Below are positions 59,147 through 64,000 of a DNA stretch of 64,000 nt, piece by piece; the stretch's first letter is position 1; each line of letters starts with the position of its first letter. Position numbers and translations under genes: made by a program. Below the pieces are notes generated by a model. That model had not been told where the DNA came from and did not search any database. It saw only the letters and a program-made list of their open reading frames with translations. Origin of the DNA: Clitoria ternatea (lineage: Eukaryota; Streptophyta; Magnoliopsida; Fabales; Fabaceae); assembly GCA_037962975.1 (NCBI GenBank), contig CM075670.1:156120501-156184500 (forward strand). Direction: 5' to 3'.

Positions 59147-61070
59147 TCAATGAAAATTTTGTATAATATTTTTATACATTTTGAAAATATATGTATATAT
59201 TAGAGGTTTATAGTAAAATATTAGTAAAAGTTTATTTTTATAAAATAATTTCTCTTTCCTTTTCTTTCCGATACATTAACTAGAAATCTTAATTATAGTA
59301 AATACATATATTTTTTTTAAACATAAAAAGAGAATTTTAAAAAACTTATGTAGTTTCATTGAAAACTTAAGAAATTTCTTAAAAGTAATTTGAATAAAGA
59401 TGAATAAGTAAATAAGGAAGTAGGAGATAAGTAAATTCTTACTGAATTTTAGCTTTCCTTCATGCTTGCTATATGCTCAAACTCCACATTACAAGATCAT
59501 AAATCATAATCAAATATTGTCAATCACACTCAAACATCATCAATCACAAATAAATATTAGCTATCATAATCAAATCAAATAATTAAACATCAGTTATAAA
59601 TATCATAATTCAAAATTCAATGGTTATTTAAATTAATAAAGTTTGTTTTAAGTCCTATAGTCAATTCCTCGTACAGGTCTATGTAAGTCCAAGATATTCA
59701 AGTCCTTGCATAGGTGTAGTTTAGTCCATATAGGTCATAATAGTCCAAGTCCTTGTATAGGTTCAGTCCAGTTCATAGTAGTTCAAGTCCTTGCATAGGT
59801 TCAGTCCAATCCGCATAGTTCATAATAGTTCAAGTTCTTGAATAAATATTTTAAATTAAGTTACACAAGATATTTAATTTATTAATAACAATTATTATAA
59901 ATTTTAAATTAAAAGTTATTATTTTAAAATAATAATATTGTTATCTTTAAAAGGAGTAGGGGACTCCTCCCAATATTCTTATGTATTTTCATATTATATC
60001 CTTATCTCACCCCCTTACCTTGATTTACTACCAAAAGTAACTTCGCTCTGCGCCTCTGAGTTCTAACAAAATATTAATACTAATTTATTTCAATATAGGC
60101 ATAAGATGAAAATTAAGATTACTATAAAAAATGATAAATAGTAATTATGCGTAGTAATAGTAAACAGTAAATCATCAATAGTAATGGTAAATAGTAATTT
60201 TTTTGAATAGTAATAGTAAATAGTAAATCATGAATAGTAGTGGTAAATGGTAAAATCGTAAACAATAACAGTAAATAGTAAATTTTGAATAGTAACGGTA
60301 AATATTAAATTTTGAATAGTAACAATAAATAGTAAATTTTAAATAGTAATAATAAATAATAAATTTTGAATAGTAATAGTAACTAATAAATTTTAAATAA
60401 TAACGATAAATGATAAATTTTGAATAATAATAGTAAATGGTAAATTGTGAATAGTAACAGTAAATAGTAAATAGTAACAGTAAATAGTAAAAATAAATAA
60501 TGATAATTTATTTTTACTATAGTAACTTATTCATAATAGTAATTGCATATTAATAGTTTAAGAGTGCTAAAAAGAATAATCTAAATAATCATAAAAAGAA
60601 TATAGAAGAAAGATGTTATTTCCTTACACCTCCGGTAGAACCTCTTTTTTCCAAAAGAATTTACTCCCCACTAATTTCTTACGCACTATCTCTCTAGATT
60701 CTCTCTCTAATTTTGGTGTAGAAATGTTGTAAATGAGTCATCTATTTATCGAAAGAGAATTTTACTATTTAAGATTACTTAATTATTTATTTTACTATTT
60801 GTGATGTAAGTATTTACCGACCAGTGACTATTCATAATGTAAGTATTTACCAACCGATGATGTAAGCAATAAGTAAGCGATGATGTCGGCAGTGGCATTT
60901 TGCTAAATAAAAGGTTAAGGGTATTTTTATCATTCTTAAAAAAGGAAAAATATATAAAAAATTCCAAAAAATTATAAATTGTATAACAATCAAAAAGTTC
61001 TAAAGAACTATAATCAAATTCCTTTGAAATTTTCTTTTAAATAAGAAATAATGAAATTAGGGGTGTTACA
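59147..61070 (-). repeat. 5' LTR of the second Tekay-like element (truncated at its inner end)
   Basis: Aligns with 54589-56552 and ends GGGTGTTACA. The inner 1.1 kb (sense 3' end) is lost and fused straight to RT. Confidence 0.85.
60135..60520 (+). repeat. TAGTAA(A)-type minisatellite in the right LTR
   Basis: Partner of 55545-55985, shorter by about one or two repeat blocks. Confidence 0.85.
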
Positions 61071-62260
61071 TCAGACCTTATCAAAAAAAATTATGCATAC
61101 AAAGAAAAAATTTATGAACAGAAATGCATAACTACACTAATATTTAATGTCAGGTTCCCTTGTTCTTTTAACATTTGAGTTCAAACAAACCAAACCTTTT
61201 TCTCACTTTATTAATTATGCTTTAGATCAAAAGGACTTGTTTGCAGCAGCTAAAAAATAGGGAGTTTTGTTTAGATAAGGAGTTCTGTTTTTCTATTCTT
61301 ATCATATCATGTGTATAAAAATGTAGTACCTTTTTTTTGTTTCTTACTTATGTATGTGTAAATTTCTTGTTGCCTTTTCACTAGAAACAGTTTGAAAGCG
61401 AGAAGTTATTGTATTGGCGCTTTTGTGAAACAAATTTCAGCGTAGGTATGTTCGTTCTTCTCCCTTTTGCATCCATTATGGGCTTTCCTTTTTTTGTATT
61501 GTTGTATATGAATCGTGATGGTTCTTGATGTAGGTCTGAATTTTCTTAAGACATTAGGATACTTTTTTGGTTAAGACCTTAGGATTTAAGATTTGAAGAA
61601 ATAATTTATTTTGTTATAGACAACTATGTGATTGTAAAATAAGTAAATTAAATCATGGTAACCATAAAGGCTAATTTATGTTGCCTTTTATAATTGAGTT
61701 AAGTTGAGACGTTCTTTTAAAGAGTTAACAACAACAGGCTTAATAGAGAAGACTTTTTTGAGGATGAAGGAAAGCATTCTGGTGTTGATTTATAAGCTGG
61801 AGTAGATTTTTCCCCTTAGTTTTTTTGGTCCTATGGAGCACCTACCGATTCATCTACCATACATGGTTAGGGTTGGTAGTCTAGTGCAGTATCGTTAGAT
61901 GTACCCGTTTAAAAGGTTAGATGTTAGAACGACTATATTTCCATTCCAAATTTTGTTGTAAAAACTAATGTATATGTTCACACACAGCGTAAAACACAAA
62001 AACCCTAGAGAATTACTCTAGGAATTAGGTTTACTATTATCTATAATGTGTCACTTGAATTACAATGTGAGCCTATAGGCTGTAGTCATACAATAATGAA
62101 GTAAAGGGGGAAGGGAGAGTCTAGGCCCAAGTCCAGTAAGGTTGATAATCGCTTCTAGTGGGATAATGGAGAGTCATTATCTGTTAAAGTAAAGGGATGA
62201 TGGGGTACCGTGGGGCCCCCTCTAACCCGGGAGCGAACAGAAGCCCCCCAGTTATGAACT
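61071..62260. other. No recognisable gene
   Basis: AT-rich. It would have been continuous with 50961-53463 before the Tekay-like insertion. A short frame around 61380-61440 followed by GTAGGTATG looks exon-like, but nothing supports a gene. Confidence 0.4.
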
Positions 62261-62935
62261 CTAGGTGTAGAGCCGAGCGGAGTGACTAAGTGCTGGGGTG
62301 AGATACCTCCATGTTGGATGTCGGGCGAAGATTTGTCCTGGGTATGTATGAGTCAATATCGAGCAGATCGGGTAATCAATTCCAAGTGGTTATATACCGA
62401 ACAATTTCTAGTTTTGAAATTTTATCGTTTCTCCGTGAGATGAGTCGTCTCGTTCTTGTCTTATTTGTTATCGTGGTGGGCCTCGTTAAAACCTCTCGGG
62501 GGAAAACCCAGTGGGAAAAAACCCCTCGAGTAGGAAAAAGAGTGCCTTCGTTACATTCGACTGTGATATACAATTAAATGATATGCTTTTTAAGTCAGTA
62601 TGCTCATTTACTGATGACATCTCTCACCCGGTGTGGGTTTTCCTATTTGACTGTTAGCTTTAGATCTATTTTTCGAAAGTGTGGTAATTCAAGTGGTGGT
62701 CCGAGTGGTGTTTCTTCCTCGTCGTACGATGTTCTTCTAAGGAAGGGCTCTCCTAGTTTTTTCATAGGAATTATTACATCTGTTTCGTAGTTGGAACGAC
62801 ATGATGTTTCATGGATGGCACTTGGATCGTTATTAATGAATTTTGTCAAGTGATGGGTTGACATTACCCTTGAGCTGCTTACTCAGAGTTTTGGGACCTT
62901 ATTTGTCATTACTCTGAAGGAGATAACTTTGATTC
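62261..62935. other. LTR-like non-coding block with a conserved GTTAAAACC...CCCAGTGGG motif
   Basis: 62481-62560 contains CCTCGTTAAAACCTCTCGGG, then GAAAACCCAGTGGG and CGAGTAGGAAAAAGAGTGCC, a motif set I recall from non-coding parts of plant LTR retrotransposons. It leads into the satellite-like array. No protein family is recognised in the short frames on either strand. Confidence 0.4.
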
Positions 62936-64000
62936 CTCCAGAGCGAGCGTATCTCACTCGGATTCTCTTCACATAATTGTCATTTCTTCCGGAGCGAGTG
63001 TATCTCACTCGGGTCTTTCATGTTGAACGTATTTTTGAGCATATCTTACTCAGGTTCCTCGCACCGAGCGTATTTTAAGTCTCGAGAGTCATTTCCCATA
63101 TTTTGAGTCTTGAGAGTCGTTTCTCCGGGTAGGTCTTGCGTATTTAACGTGTTTTAAGTTTCGAGAGTCGTTGCCCGGGTGATCGAATATCATTTGGGTC
63201 TCTTCGTATACTTAATGTATTTTTAAACGTCAAGAGTCGTGCACCGAGTAAGCGTATACTGCTCGGGTCTCTCCTTTGGTTAACGTATTTTTAAGCTTCG
63301 AGAGTCGTGCGTCGAGTAAGCGTATACTACTCAGGTTTCTCGTATTTTTAAGCGTCAAGAGTGTGCACCGAGTAAGCGTACATTACTCGAGTATCTCGTT
63401 AACGTATTTTTAAGTGTCAAGAGTCGTGCACTGAGTAAATGTATATTACTCGGGTCTCTCGTTAACATATTTTTAAGCATCGAGAGTCATACACTGAGTA
63501 AGCATACATTACTCGGGTCTCTCATTTACTTAACGTATTTTTAAGTGTCGAGAGTCGTACACCGAATAAGCGTACATTACTCGGGTCTCTCGTTTGCTTA
63601 ACGTATTTTTAAGCGTTGAGAGTTATACACCGAGTAAGCGTACATCATTCGGGTCTCTCATTTGCTTAACGTATTTTTAAGCGTCGAGAGCCGTGCACCG
63701 AGTAAATGTACATTACTCGAGTCTCTCGTTAATGTATTTTTAAGCGTTGAGAGCCGTACACCAAGTAAGCGTACATTACTCGGGTCACTCGTTTGCTTAA
63801 CATATTTTTAAACGTCAAGAGCCGTACACCAGGTAAGCGTACATTACTCGGGTCTCTCGTTTGCTTAACGTATTTTTAAGCGTCGAGAGCCATACTCCGA
63901 GTAAGCGTACATTACTCGGGTCTCTTGTTTGCTTAACGTATTTTTAAGCATCGAGAGCCGTGCATCGAGTAAGCGTACATTACTCGGGTCTCTCGTTAAC
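62936..64000 (+). repeat. 63/68-bp satellite-like tandem array, running out of the window
   Basis: Starts of TAACGTATTTTTAAG occur at about 63281, 63400, 63463, 63531, 63599, 63667, 63730, 63798, 63866, 63934 and 63997. Spacing is 68 or 63 bases; the shorter form lacks TTGCT or similar. Units left of 63280 are longer and more degenerate (GAGCGTATCTCACTCGG...). Each unit carries CCGAGTAA-7 bases-TTACTCGG, a perfect 8-bp inverted repeat in the better copies. Confidence 0.9.

Larger units (their letters stand above)
53464..61070 (-). mobile_element. Second Tekay/Del-like Ty3/gypsy element, internally deleted
   Basis: Left LTR 53464-56552 (TGTAACACC...GGTGTTACA, 3089 bp) is the 3' LTR of a minus-strand element. 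A polypurine tract (minus TAGGGGAGTAGAG, 56553-56566) and pol (about 56573-59146) follow. Then comes a right LTR lacking about 1.1 kb of its inner part (59147-61070). Gag, protease and the RT N-terminus are missing. The flanks TCAAG (left) and TCAGA (right) match only in part, so the target duplication is uncertain. Confidence 0.85.

Noticed and set aside
53459..61075. A clean target duplication for the second Tekay-like element
   Set aside because: Flanks are TCAAG and TCAGA; only three of five bases agree, so I do not claim it.
61380..61450. Exon with a GTAGGT-type donor of a host gene
   Set aside because: A single short frame with no partner exon or family match in AT-rich DNA.

Overview
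The window looks like a piece of transposon-filled heterochromatin from a large dicot plant genome. I found no host protein gene, rRNA or tRNA that I can support. Every coding region recognised belongs to a retrotransposon. AATCGATT-rich LTRs and a Sirevirus-type copia element would fit a legume, but that is a weak inference.

Layout. (1) 1-3273 is the decayed internal part of a Sirevirus-like Ty1/copia element on the minus strand; its LTR lies at 3274-4147 and resumes at about 20293-20955. (2) That LTR is split by a young, apparently complete Ty3/gypsy element of the Tat type (4148-20287). It has 727-bp LTRs differing at only four positions, an AGTGT target duplication, one open 1823-residue gag-pol with two RNase H domains, and two divergent copies of a two-exon antisense gene, each preceded (on the + strand) by tandem repeats. 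(3) 21330-22590 is a tandem array carrying (GAA)n tracts. (4) 22590-24960 is AT-rich and apparently empty. (5) 24964-50124 is a single L1-type LINE broken into four collinear pieces by three LTR-element insertions: a truncated Tekay-like gypsy (about 25426-31212), a 6.27-kb solo LTR (31899-38170, TSD TGGAA), and a Reina-like gypsy (38881-48715, TSD AAAAG). The Reina-like element is itself split by a 4.49-kb solo LTR (43562-48053, TSD CACGC). (6) At 50125 the LINE stops at a CACTA-like terminus followed by sub-terminal repeats. (7) 53464-61070 is a second Tekay-like element (minus strand) with a large internal deletion. (8) 62260-64000 holds LTR-like non-coding DNA and a 63/68-bp satellite array that runs out of the window.

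How it works together. Only the Tat-type element looks capable of activity. Its LTRs would drive gag-pol on the + strand, while the two antisense genes, each with a conserved phase-1 intron, are read toward gag-pol from the minus strand. The rest is a layered fossil record: LINE first, then LTR elements into it, then a further LTR element into one of those, with solo-LTR formation and deletions removing coding DNA. The most unusual signals are the duplicated antisense gene block, the hairpin-forming repeats beside it (one copy with a compensatory base change), and a solo LTR with two large repeat arms in opposite orientation.
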